From Ypsolopha sequella (Eukaryota > Arthropoda > Insecta > Lepidoptera > Ypsolophidae), in NCBI GenBank assembly GCA_934047225.1, contig OW203989.1, positions 15,847,977 to 15,911,976 of the forward strand: a stretch of DNA of 64,000 bases, in the 5' to 3' direction. Position 1 is the first letter of the stretch; each line of letters opens with the position of its first letter. The notes below the pieces were generated by a model. The model saw only the letters and a list, made by a program, of their open reading frames with translations, was not told the origin of the DNA and searched no databases. The position numbers and the translations under genes are program-made. This document shows, piece by piece, positions 43,532 to 56,600 of this stretch.

Positions 43532-43974
43532 ATGTGGCTGTTATCTGGAGATGGTGAGCACGTGCTATTATGGCATTTGACCAACGTGACCTTACGAAAC
43601 CTAATCCCTCACCTTCTATTAGACTTTCATATGCAAAAAGAATCCTACAAACTTATAGTAAGGTATTCACATTATATGTAGGTGTAGTTTGAATGAAAAC
43701 CACTATACCCTTCAGGCGAAATATGAAAAAAAAAAAAATTTTGCTACCGTACTGCCTATACTAGGAATTGTATTTGAACTAGACCAGCTCGTAAGGGAAC
43801 AAAAAACTTTTCTTAAACTTTCGAAAAAAAGGATCGTTGATTTCAGGCGGTAATTAAATTTCACCTTGTATACAACGCGAATGTGACTACGCTAGCTAGT
43901 CACCGGATACTAACTACTTGTTGTAAGTTGCAGGTGGTATGACCCCCTGTTGGAATGAATTTCATTTCGCCACT

Positions 43975-44340
43975 GACGCGCAAGCCGCCACCAGCACGTT
44001 TATACTGCAGTAATACACATACGCTTGTAAACACAAGCGATCTAAGGAGAAAAGATATTGTGTGTCCGTAGCTCATAAAAAGTCGTAAAATCATATTTTT
44101 TTTTTATCTTTTAACTTTATGTTAATGAAAAATGGCAAAAAACTGATGATTTGACGGCGTCACGTCGCTAACCAAACCCCGTACTATGAAACGCGGTAAG
44201 AAGCGTTAGCGATAAAGAAGTGTATCAAAGCGATACGATGAAAACGTAACGGTCGAAATGTTACACTTTTTTCGGTCTAGCCCTCATCTGCCAAGCGTCT
44301 GGAATATAACGTGCGATAAGGAACTTCGTTCCAAGAATCT
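43975..44340. repeat. Dispersed repeat, second copy, interrupted
   Basis: It matches 23,450-23,640 in GACGCGCAAGCCGCC and in CCCGTACTATGAAACGC through GCGATAAAGAAGTGTAT, with about 150 bases of other sequence between the two parts. Confidence 0.68.
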
Positions 44341-46013
44341 AAAATAGTTTTACTGTCTTTAAGACATATTACTGTTCATAACTTATGAGGATGGTCTACC
44401 CTAGCAACTTTTTTTATTACTGGTCCAGCCAATAGTCCATAAGTCCAATGGCAAAGACCATATTTTCTTTTGATAGAGGCGATTATATGTTGGCTCAGTG
44501 GCCTCTTTTTCTTGGACGCGTAATACTAATTATTAGTTTTACTAATAAATAAGAAGAGTTCGAATTTCTTCAAACGTATCCTCGAAAGTCTTGCGTTGTT
44601 CATGCTCTAGGCTCATGTACAGTCTTAAATAAAAAAATAGCATAAAACACGACACGTATATCAAGTATTATTATACGGTTGAAAATTTGTACTCTCCCCG
44701 AAAACGAATCCTTGCTCCGCGCCTGCCTATTTCATCTCGCTAAAACTTTGCAATGTGATCAAGTGAAGCACAGGTGACTAACATTCATAATCTAATTTGA
44801 AAGAAATTCCAGCCATGGATTATTTCTTTACTGTAATCTTTACACGATTAGGTAGGTATACTCTATCACACTGCGAAGTTTCACCGATAAAGGAATTATT
44901 GTCAGAGTCCTCATGGAACCTGTTAAACGAAAATTGTTTCCTTGTACAAATATATTTTCCGAGACAAGCTCCATTTCAAAATGTTCAGATTAGGTTGACA
45001 ATCGTAAGTACGAATACATATGAAATCCTTACGGATATTTTTTATGCGATCGAGGCAAGTCTGAGTTTAAGTATCATCACGCTAAACTAACGGGAACTGA
45101 ACAGAGACAAAAAACCATTTGTTCGACAAACAAGTTCTCTCGTCATCTATTGTATAATTATAATATGTATGCAGGTAGCTATCAGTATCAATATTTATTT
45201 GTTTCTACTTTTGTGGGCATTATCTCATGCATGGATATGAGTATTATTCACGAATTGTAGTATCAGGACAAACTCATGTGAGTTTATTGATAATATTCAC
45301 CATGTAATAAAATAGTGTAAAATTATGAATAAATTAATTTAAAAAAAAAGTTTGCATATTCCGCATTTAAAAATCACGGAACGGAAATACGGTCTTCATT
45401 GCTATAGCAGCGGTTCCTTATGAACTGTTTGCAGTGATGATTTTAGTAAAACGAATGCTCGTGCACTTGCTCCTGCAACGCGAGCGAAGCCAGAGGCAAA
45501 AGGCTATTATCGTATATTATCTTGTCTATGACTCTAACACCATGATTAGTTTTGGAAGTAAATTTTCGTCACACATATGAATTTGTCTTTCATAAAAGAT
45601 AAGCAAGCTATAGTTTCTTTGACAACGTTCTCAATTAAATAAGACACGGTGTCTTTGTCTGATATGAGGACGGAAAAATCTGAGGACATAAAAGGCACTC
45701 TTACTTTGTTGATTGATTTCGACATTGTTAACTCTACATTAGTCACGAAAACCCACCTTTATTAGTGAGAGTCATAAATTAAACACTATGTAGCAAGCCA
45801 CACGATAACACCCGAAGTGTGGTTTATCACCTTACTTTCTGTTGAAACAACTTGAAATACTGATTTAAAGTTTTTTAAACGTGTTTTCTTTTGTGCAGAA
45901 GTTAAAAAGAACATGCCTTTATCACGCGTTAGTATTGAAATTAAAGAAGATATCTTTGGTCGTGGCTATCTCAAAATATTATAATAATTTTAATCTTTTG
46001 TCCACGTCATCAG
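44341..46013. other. Intergenic or 5' part of the SLC6 gene; no supported exon
   Basis: The SLC6 gene must begin upstream of 46,014 because its first recognised exon enters in phase 0 without an ATG. I searched this stretch and found only two doubtful open frames (44,797-45,090 plus; 45,546-45,746 minus), listed among the rejections. Confidence 0.5.
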
Positions 46014-49000
46014 AGTGCTGGAGAATCGAATCCGGCGTTCGACGCGTCCCCTGAGCATGAGAATCGCAGGATCAGTAACCCCGCTGGTGTGGGAGCAGGC
46101 TCCGACGAAGGACCTGACTCTTCGAGGCACCACAAACCGATGCTACCTCCCGGACCACCGCCACCGACCAACAGCAATACAGTAAGAAAGTCTGCATTTG
46201 TTTATCATCCCGTTAATGTTAAGGCGAGGGTATTCAGAGAAATCAGTCCTCCTGCTCCAACGCATTGATTTTACACTAGCTGTTGCCCGCGACTTCTTCG
46301 GCGTGGAAGAAGATAATGCGGCCCCAGTGTAATCCCGCAATAATAAGTATCCCAGTTTTTAAGTTGGATAATAAGTTATCAAACAGTTATCAAACCTTCC
46401 TTCTTTCTTTTGGTAAAAAGGGGGAAAAGGTAAAATTCTGTCAGTGAACAGGTCATGTTTTGGTCTCGTGTTCCAGTGGCGTTTACAATTCAGCTACCGA
46501 ATATAATGAAGAACTACTCACTCCAATATAAAAGTCACATACTTTTTATGTTGATGGTATCTCCATCCATAACCTCAGTCGAATAACTAAATGTTCATGA
46601 GAAACTTGTTACGTTCGCAGGTCCAAGTAGTAGGAGGAAACGTACTCTCGACGAAACCTTCAGCCAACCCGGAGAAAGGTCAAGATGTAAGTACTTATAC
46701 AACTTTTAATTATCATAAGTACAGTATTTCCGCTATAAGCCTTAATGATTCTAGGTCGGAACTATTATGGTTCTATAAAAAATGGAAACCAAAATTGGTA
46801 ACTTCCTGATTTGTTAATATAAGGGTAATACGGTCAAACCCCACAACGTAAGTATAAAATACAGACAGCAAAGCAGATAAGTAACCAGGCCCAGCGCAAA
46901 CACTTTGATCCTATGACCTACAGGTGAGTGATAGATGATATGTGAAATACTTGGTCAATACAAACACACATGCACTGTTTATTAAGGCTTCTCCCAGCGC
47001 CAACAACCTTGAACCGAGTAACTTTGTAACCATTTTATACGGTAACTATATAGCATTTTTAATAGAAGTAATTGTACATAGTAATCTAGATGGTACAAAT
47101 AGTGATGTGGTTTTTCAGGGTTTTCCTGCATTTTTTCTAAATATACAAGAGTGAAGTAACACAATTTTAAGTTTACCCTTATTTCTCGGTTTTTGACCAC
47201 TTGTAACAATATAACTGCTGCAGTTTTTATTGAAACAGTACAAAAATTTATAAACTTCTAGACAGAATAGTATAAAATGATAAGGTTTCCTCAGTTCTTG
47301 AAAATAAATTTTGTTTTATATAAAATAAATTAAAAACACACTATTTTCGCACTTGTCAGCCACAGTGACTGACGTAACTGCCGTGTTGCAGTGCGAGCTG
47401 ATAAGATTTTGTTCGAATTTTCAACCACCACGAATCGAGTTGCTAATTTATCCGACGGAGTTATATCATCAATCACTCACCTGTGGGTCTTAGGATCAAA
47501 GTGTTTGCGCTGGGCCTGGTTACTTATCTGCTTTGCTGTTTGTACCTATTATGAAACCCACGCATGTAGTCAAGAAGAAATGTTTTAACCGTCTTATAGT
47601 ACGTGTGCGTGCAATAAATGAATCATTAAGACTTTTCCCCATGTGTAAAAGTTTTATAAAGATAAACAATAAAGTAGGTAGATACATTTTTCTCAGATAT
47701 TGAAGGTTTTTATTTAAATCATACGCATAAAGATAAATTTGTTTTATTGAACGCATACATTAATTAAGATAATAAAATCGATAAGATTAAAAGCTTAAGA
47801 AATCACAAGTCATTGCAGCTGATAAAAAATTGTGAACTTTTATCGATTTAACATTCCATATGACGATTATTTTAAAATTTCTGATTGAAAGTGATAAATA
47901 ACAAAAACCCTAGTGTAATTTCATAATTTGCCACGACGAATCACTTATTTATTAAAAACTCGCTTCTGCCCGCGGCTTCACCCGCGCGGCCTATAGGAAA
48001 CAAATGACATAAATTGACATTTTTTTTTCAGAAACATTCTTTATAAGCGCTCTCACTCCCTCTCAATTGAATATATACTTACAAACTGACAATATCCCAA
48101 ACAAAGCTAGCGAGGCCGAAAAACGAGCATGCAAGGACGGAGAACGCGCCCGATAGTACCTAATATAGATACTCGTAGATCCCTAATATAGATAGATCCC
48201 TAGATACTACCGGCTTCCGCGAATAACTTTATATACTAAACTGAACGAATAGATTCTGATGTAAGTGATTATAGTAGGTATATGACCCCACCCGCGTTTA
48301 TTTAACTCTGCCCCGTTTTTGGCTTGGGCGTTTTTTTAGTAACACCTCTTATAGCCTATATGTACCACTACGACGATAAAAAACCGCATCCAAATTAGTG
48401 GAACATGTACAAAGCAAATATTGACAGAAAACCGCAAATCGATGTACAGGATAGCCATTTGGTACACGGGTACTTTTGAGCGGTAGTTCTTAAAATATTC
48501 CCGTTAGGGGGAGAGTAATGACGTCATAAATTTTTTGTAATGGAATTATAAAATTTTCAAACCTTTTAATGAAGCAAAATATAAAAAAATAGTAAATGTT
48601 TGAGGTTCGATATGAGTATATATATTAGGAGACATTTGGCGTACGTTTTATAAAAATTTACTAAGCCTCCTACCTAGAGGAGCCCAAACTTGGTATGTTT
48701 TGAAAATATTTCTTCGATTTTTAGAAAACAGGTGGCCGAAGGGTAATGCTGTAGTATATTTTTGGAACTAAACAATCTATAGGATTTGGAAAAAAAAACA
48801 ATTCCCATACATAAAATTGATGACGTCATTACTCCCCCCCCCCCTAAGGGGAATATTTTTAAGAACTACCACTCAAAAGTATCCGTGTACCAAATGGCTA
48901 TATCCTGAACATCGATTTGCGGTTTTCTTTATCGTAGCTGGACCACTAAATCCGCTTAGTGGTTTCGGAGATGTGCGTGAACAAACAGACAGCAATGAAT

Positions 49001-52000
49001 TCTAAAAATGGCTGATTTGTGTTCTATTACTTTTCCTTCGTAACCCCATTTCTATTTTTAATGTAGTTTTGGTTGATTAAAAACTAATAATAAAAGGTAA
49101 AAATAATAATTTAACTCAAGATATATTTCGGGCCCCACTGGGCCCGGCATCAGTTGAGCTATTTTTAGCTATATTTATTTTATCATTTCTATTTTTATTA
49201 CTTTTCCTCAATATGCAGACACACCGGGTTCTATTCTTTTATTATTATGTTATTAGATACTTTAGCCTTCATTATATCGTATTTGGTACCTTCATGCACT
49301 ATTACTACTATGATTTCAGGTTTCAGGTTTCAGGCAGGATTTCAATCTTGTTCAAGTTACTCGGTTGGTAGGACGGACGCGGGCTTACAATTTTGGGATC
49401 CAGGTTGGAATCCTGCTGATCAAGCATCACATGCACTTCAAATCTATATGTTTTTTCGGAATTCTGCATGCACGTTTACAAAAATCGGTCTGTGAAACGA
49501 TTGTGTACGAATAAGAGTATTTACCCTGATAGTTTTAGTGACAGTCCACCACTCTTAGAATCACCTGACAGCCCTTGGGTCTACAGGTCCTGACGAATGA
49601 CGATATGTTATTTATTCCCAGCAAGATATCGAGGATGACCAACCGGAGCGCGCGATGTGGGGGAACCAGATCGAGTTCCTCATGTCTTGCATCGCCACGT
49701 CCGTCGGTCTCGGCAACGTGTGGCGGTTCCCATACGTAGCCTACCAAAACGGAGGGGGGGCCTTTCTGATCCCCTACGTCATCGTGCTGTTCCTCATCGG
49801 CAAACCTATGTACTATCTCGAATGTGCCCTCGGCCAGTTCAGCTCCAGAAACTCTGTCAAAATTTGGTCCATGGCGCCCGCCATGAAAGGTAAACATATT
49901 CGTAGCTAGTTTGTTTGAGACTTGGAGGCTTAATCCATTAATTAGGTCTTTGCTCCTGATCTGTGAGATTAATGGTAAATTATCCTGGCACCGAAGGGCA
50001 ATGAATGACAGTTCGACGGACACTTGTTTGAAAACTCATGTCTTGCTTTTCTAGAAGGATTTATAATCCTGATTTTTTATCTTAATATTTTTTTTATCTT
50101 AAGTTTGTGATTAATTTATAATTTGATTGACATTTTAAATTTAATTTTTATTTAATTTTAATTGAGTAATATAATTCATATTAGATGTAAATTCATATTT
50201 CAATCAATTTATTATAATTTTAAATTCAATGTAATTAATGGTAACTGAGTAATTTATTGTAGCTAAGATCTGTGTTTATAATTTTGTATAATCAGCAAAC
50301 TAGCAGCATGGAACACCAAAGTTATGTAAGAGACGAGTAAAGGAGTAAAGTCCCCACCACCCAGGGAATCCTACTGTGGGGACTAGAGAACGCCAATCTT
50401 TGTTTTTGTCCTGTTAATAAATAAATTTGAATATTTTCAAATTACGTAATCCTTTTACCGATACCCTAATAGGGTATAATACATAACTTAAGTTATAAAT
50501 AACTTGAATGAATCTAATCAAATTGCTAAGGGCCAAGTTTAGACCTATAAAGAAAAGAAACCTATAACCTGAATAGAAAGCGCTGCTGATCCTTGTATGA
50601 ACGGGTTTTTTAATTGCAGGTACCGGGTACACACAAGCGGTGGGCTGCGGCTACATCCTGTCGTACTACGTGGTGATCATCGCTCTCTGCTTGTACTACC
50701 TGATAATGAGCTTCCAGGCGGAGCTGCCGTGGGGCGTGTGCCTGCAAGAGTGGCTGGACGATGGCATCGACTGCATACCGTCCTCGCCCGTTGAGGGACC
50801 TGCCGCACCGCCGGGCGAGGATGCCGTCAGCAGCGCCGAACTTTACTTTGTGTACGTCGTCATACAATTAAGGGTGCATATAAAGTCAGATTGAGCACTT
50901 CATTTTGCATCAATCAGAACTGAACTCTATGACGTTTGTTTTTAGTTTAAAATACGCTCTGAGCCGTGCTGACGAAAAACTGAGTTATTATTTAGTAACT
51001 CGGCTTCTAGATGAAATAATTAAAATATTGTATAAGACTATTTTAAATACAAAGTTCAAGGTTTTATGATTTAAGAAAGGCCCTTTAACACTTGAAAAAC
51101 ATGAAATTTAGAGGTGACTTCGTAATATTTTTCTAGCTATAACGTTTTTTCCAAGACGTACCCTTGAGAATTATAGTCTACAATATTATCTATATTATTT
51201 TTAGCAAGCCGATATGTTTTCAAAATATTTCAGTAGCTATTAACGCGAGTTTTATAATATTCTGTGTAGATACTGTTAGGTTATCTCATTTCCATTCTTG
51301 TTGTTTTATTTCAGAAAAACGGTGCTTAAACAAAGCGATGGCATCGAAGGTGGTATTGGTAAGTGACACACTATACTTTGTTAACTGCAACAAGTTTAGT
51401 GTGAATATTACAAAGTTAAAATTACCTTAAAATAATTTAATTACACAATACATAATTTCGTTTACACAATAAGTAATTACAAAACAAAAAAATATACATA
51501 ACTTACAATTAAAACTATGTAATCCTATAAATACGGTTTTTTTTAGCTTTTAATTATTTTAAACAGATTATAAATAGATTATGTTTATTTTGCGAAATCC
51601 ATCGCTATGAATACTCTAAATATTAACAAAATAGTAATTTATGCTACAAGGGCGAAAAGGAATAAATTACGAGGACGATTTAAAACATGAGCATAGCGTG
51701 TATCATACTACGTTTTTCAATGCATAGTGTGAGGAAATAAAACAAATATAATCTTGTGAACTTTAAATTATGATTGGCTCAAAAGGACTGTATCCAGAGC
51801 CGTTAAACAGTGGAAAAAAAAGTACAACATTTATGGTACACAAGAAAGGCTGCAGGTTAGCCAACCATTGCAAATAAATTTAAAAAATAATAATAATAAT
51901 AAAGCCCCAGGGCAAAATAATAATCGACTTTCTGTTCGGTTTTGATGCATAAAATGTGGCCCTTTACGAGCACTTGCATTGAAAAAGTATTAATTTTATT

Positions 52001-53635
52001 ATCGAGATATATTTCGACCAACTTGTGGTCGTCGTCAGTTGAATTACAAAAGTAAATAGTTGTAAGCTAGTAATTAATGAATGCATACAATTCCAGGTCT
52101 TCCAATATGGTACTTGACCCTGTGTCTGTTCGCTGCTTGGGGCATCATCTTCGTGATCGTCGCGCGTGGAGTCAAGAGTTCTGGCAAGGCTGCCTACTTC
52201 TTGGCTCTCTTCCCTTATGTTGTCATGATCATCTTACTCATCAGGTATATATTTTGTTACCTTTACAATACCACGTCGCCCTTGCAACTTTATACTCCGT
52301 TTTATATATTTTTCATTGATCACACCGCTTATGCACTCTAATAATAATAATAATTGGGTAGCGTTCCAATACACCTGGGTAAATGTAAAGTTTACTTCGT
52401 AAAAGTGAAAGAGATAAGACTGGGACGGAATCTATTTACTAATCGTTTTGCGTTTTGGAACGGCCAATTTGTGAAGGCAGTTTATTTACGTTGCTAAGGA
52501 TATTTTTAGGGTTCCGTAGTACCTAAGAGGTACAAAAGGAACTTTTATGGTTAGATTTCGTTGTCCGTCCGTTTATTACAGACTCATAACTTTAGCACTT
52601 CAAAATTCACACAAAAATAGCTTTAATTTGCCTGCATAACACGGTGTAAAAAAAAATTCAAAGATTTGAACTTTTTCAAAATATTTCCAATACAAAAAAA
52701 AGAAAAATTAAAAAATACAATATGGGTACGAATTGTAACTGATTGTAAAAATATATAGTTTGGTTATATTTATTTGCATCTTTTTCCAGAAATCCTTGAA
52801 AAACCAAAAAAAAAGTTGTATCCCCCTTATCTCCAAAACTGGTGGATCGCAAAAAAAGAAAAAAAACATGGTAATAATGAACCGAACATCACTTGCATTG
52901 TCCCACAAATTTATTTAGCACTTCCTGACCGGTTTCGCCTTTATGTTTATCAAATAAATTATTATAAGATCTTAATTACACAATAAATAGTTTCCATCAG
53001 TCAGTGCGATCAATGACACTGAGTGATTTTCTGTTCATAATGTAGGTATTCCACCAAGTGCCAACAATCATCAGTATAAACATTATCGTTGCAAAATTCA
53101 CGAAAACAAAATGACAAAATTCCCAAAACTGTCGAATTACGGAACCCTAGGTACGCGAGTCTGACTCGCACTTGACCTTTTTTTTTGTTTATGTAATACC
53201 GTAATAAAACCCAGAAACCAAAATATGGCGCGTAATGTGACAACACTTGTCAAAGTGAAAATTTACCCCTGAATTTACGGGGCCTAAAATAACTGTCAAA
53301 AGTTAATTTTATATTTGTGACAATGTTTATGCACGGCTTCGAGAATTGTTCGGAGCTGTTCGTTTTCACTCGGGTGGTTGTGGAACAGCGGGTCTACCGC
53401 GTAATTCTGATTTGTATCAACTTCAAGCAAATGCATGCGAAATTCAACGCGTGCAAAAGAGATGGCATGTTTGGCGGGCGTCGTCGCACGCACGGCAAAT
53501 TTCAATCTCAAGTTGATGTAGATGAAAATCAGAATTACGCGGTAAACCCGCGGGTGACAGTTAATTTTTACCTTTACCCCGCTACCTTAGAGTATACAAA
53601 GCGACGTATTTCGCAATAATTAATTACACATAATA

Positions 53636-53673
<38 letters not shown>

Positions 53674-56600
53674 GTGGAAAAAATGAAAGGGCCCTAGAGG
53701 GGAACTACCTTAAATCCTTTAGTTAGCTCATTTTACTGAAAGGAAACATTCCTTTATTTTTTAAAAGAAACAAAACTGCATTCAAAGATCTTCTAAAATT
53801 TGCTCGTCTCACCCGGGAACTGAACCAACTAAAAATTTAAAAAATAAACCCTCGCTATTTTATTATACGAATCGGTAGGATTATTGTTCAGGATAAAATT
53901 TGTCTATTAAACTTAAGTCTTACACTCATCTGTTGTACGAGATACCCATGAAATTGAATATTTATTACAAGTTCTTTATTAACAATACCTAGTACTGTTC
54001 ACTTGTAAAGTAATAATTATACGCCATTATTACACAATGACAGCACGGAATGAAAGCAAAACAAAACAAAATTTTAATTTCGAACGAAATTTATGGTTTG
54101 AACTTCAAATTTGTTGCTCCGCGTTGCAAAAAAAATACGTTCCTTTTTTAAACTTTTCGTCAGTACGTCTAATGCAAGAAGTAATTGTGCTCTGCATACA
54201 TTTATTATTACCATTTAACGATTTTCTTATTGAAGTCTTCAACAAGGTACTTAAGATAAATAACATTAGCAAGCTTGTACTTCATACGATGTCTTTGGAT
54301 GTAAGAGAGATAAGAAAATTAGAACGTTTCATTTACTTGTTACAAGTGAACAGTACTAGGTATTGTTAACAAAGAACTTGTAATAAATATTTAATTTCAT
54401 GAGTATCTCGTACAACAGATGAGTGTAAGACCAAATGTTTATTAGAGACATTTTATTCTGAACAATAATCCTACCGATTTGTATGATAAAATAGCGAGGG
54501 TTTATTTTTTTAATTTTTAGTTGGTTCGGTTCCCGGGTGAGACAAGCGAATTTCAGAATATCTTTGAATGCAGTTTTGTTTCTTTTAAAAAATAAAGGAA
54601 TGTTTCCTTTCAGTAAAATGAGCTAACTAAACGATTTAAGGTAGCTCCCTTCCAGGGCCCTTAAATTTTTTCCACCCTGTATATTTGTGAAAAAGTACAG
54701 TGCTTTCTTCATAACAATATATGACAAGTTCCACCCAATGCCGACAAACAACACCAAGTATCATTAGCCTCATTTTAGCTTCACCGCTATCGCATTTTGT
54801 TATAAATTAATATATTAACATTACTTTTTATTATTAATATTACATAATATACTTTTGTTCCTAGAGCAGCCACTTTGGAAGGCGCTGGTAATGGAATATT
54901 GTTCTTCCTTACACCTCAATGGGAAAAGCTGATAAAGCTTGAGGTAAGTTGGACAAAAAAAAACTCACTTATGTAGTTACATATTATGTTCCTGGAATTT
55001 TCATCGGACTCCCATTTTTTCAGTTGTATTAACAGCGGTAACTGATATTACTTGACATTAAATTAAAAACTGAAATACAATTATGAAAATGTATACAAGT
55101 ACCTCTTAGTACTACTTAAATACCTATATATTTTTATATTTTAAGATTTAGATTATTCCAACTACAGCCAAGGCTACTTCACAGTACCTACTACCACACA
55201 GCAGTGGCATAGTAAAACCAGAAAAGTAGTTTATCTTCAACCAAAGGTACATCGCGCGGCTAATATGTGTGCGTGCTAGTACGCACGAACTACAGTACGC
55301 ACACAACAGCAATATCTCGGTATGCAAGGCCGGTGCTAGTCGGGGTTACGCCGCGGTCGCGCTCAGTCAAGTCTTTCGAACAAGCGCGCCAGCGCGGCAC
55401 CGATCACTTCAAATATGTCGACAGCACGCTGTCGTACATATTGTTCTGTCTTCGGATGCCTCAATAATAATTCCTCAAATCCAGAATTATCGTTCTTCTC
55501 AATACCAACTCAACAAGAAAGGTGAGTACACAATTTATGGTACATATAAATAATAATGAGAGATGTAAACCGTACTTTCTTTGTTCACATTTAACATAGG
55601 TACCTATGATCATAACTGTGCTATGATTGTCAGTTAGTCAAAGTGTTTTTAAATGTAGAGCTGATATGGTTGAAATCGCAAAGATTTTTTAATTATAGAC
55701 TAGGAGCCAATGTTCGATTAGATACTTAAATTTTATTATGTACTTAAATGAATTGAACTGATTAATTTAGTCAACAATCACAAAGATTTTTAAGCAAAAG
55801 CGTTGCCAGGGGGGCAAGATGACATGAATTATAGGTAAAATAAACAAATGTAAAGTTTTTAATTGTTCATTACAAGAAACAAAATAATTGTCTTATAAAC
55901 ATAATGTTCTTGGGTTTCTCGCGAATTTTTCGGTTACTTTATTATAAAAATCTCAAAGTTTTTCAAATCTCTAGGGGGGGACAGCTGCCCCCTTCCCCCT
56001 TTTGATGATGCCCATGTTTTTAAGGTAAATTCAGGAGCTTATCTTTAATTTTATAATTGATTATTTTCAAGTTTTCTTACTTTATTTAATATAAGCAAGT
56101 AAGATTTCTTTATGAGTTATAAGGTCTATACGTTTATTATGTATGATATGAATGTATGTATGTTTGAATGTTTCACTACGTCGTCGATTGATAGCTCATT
56201 TGTCATAATCGGCTTCAAAATGTCAGTTGATTTGTCATAATTTTTATTTTTTTGTTTTCAGGCGCTTACAATCGCTACAATTAATATCACGTGAGGATTT
56301 GACAGATAATGTTTCAAAATATTGTGCTTCATATTATAAATTGTAAGCATTTTAAATTAAAGAAGTCTTATTTAAATAAATGTGCTTTTTATTAATGTCT
56401 ACCTCATATAAGGTTAAAATACGGTACTGAGCTCCCGGTCTACATAAAGGTCAATTCGGGTCTCTACGGCGCGGCGCAGCGGCGCGGCGGCGTCTTTGTA
56501 GATCAAACGTGCCACCAAAGGGGGCCGCCTTGAGAACAGTTCCGCACCACAAACTTATCTATTTCGGCGACTCGCGGCAACGAAGACTGTTACTAATGAA

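Larger units (their letters stand above)
52356..53586. repeat. Three-level nest: GGTAGCG element holding two other transposons
   Basis: The outer element is a reverse copy of 40,095-40,535. Its parts lie at 52,356-52,502 (GGGTAGCGTTCCAA to TTTATTTACGTTGC), 53,187-53,387 (GTCAAAGTGAAAATTTACCC to CACTCGGGTGGTTGTGGAAC) and 53,552-53,586 (GGGTGACAGTTAATTTTTAC to CGCTACC). The gaps are filled by the dispersed repeat 52,503-53,186 and the MITE 53,388-53,551. Confidence 0.86.

Noticed and set aside
44797..45090. 97-codon plus frame with ENCFLVQIYFPRQAPFQNVQ, faintly like the stretch before TM2 of pickpocket/ENaC channels
   Set aside because: No second transmembrane exon with the GG.LGLFLG motif follows before the SLC6 exons and no upstream Cys-rich exon was seen. 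The similarity is too weak to claim.
45546..45746. 66-codon minus frame containing MSKSINKVRVPFMSSDFSVL
   Set aside because: It looks protein-like but matches no family I can name, and no splice or promoter signals accompany it.
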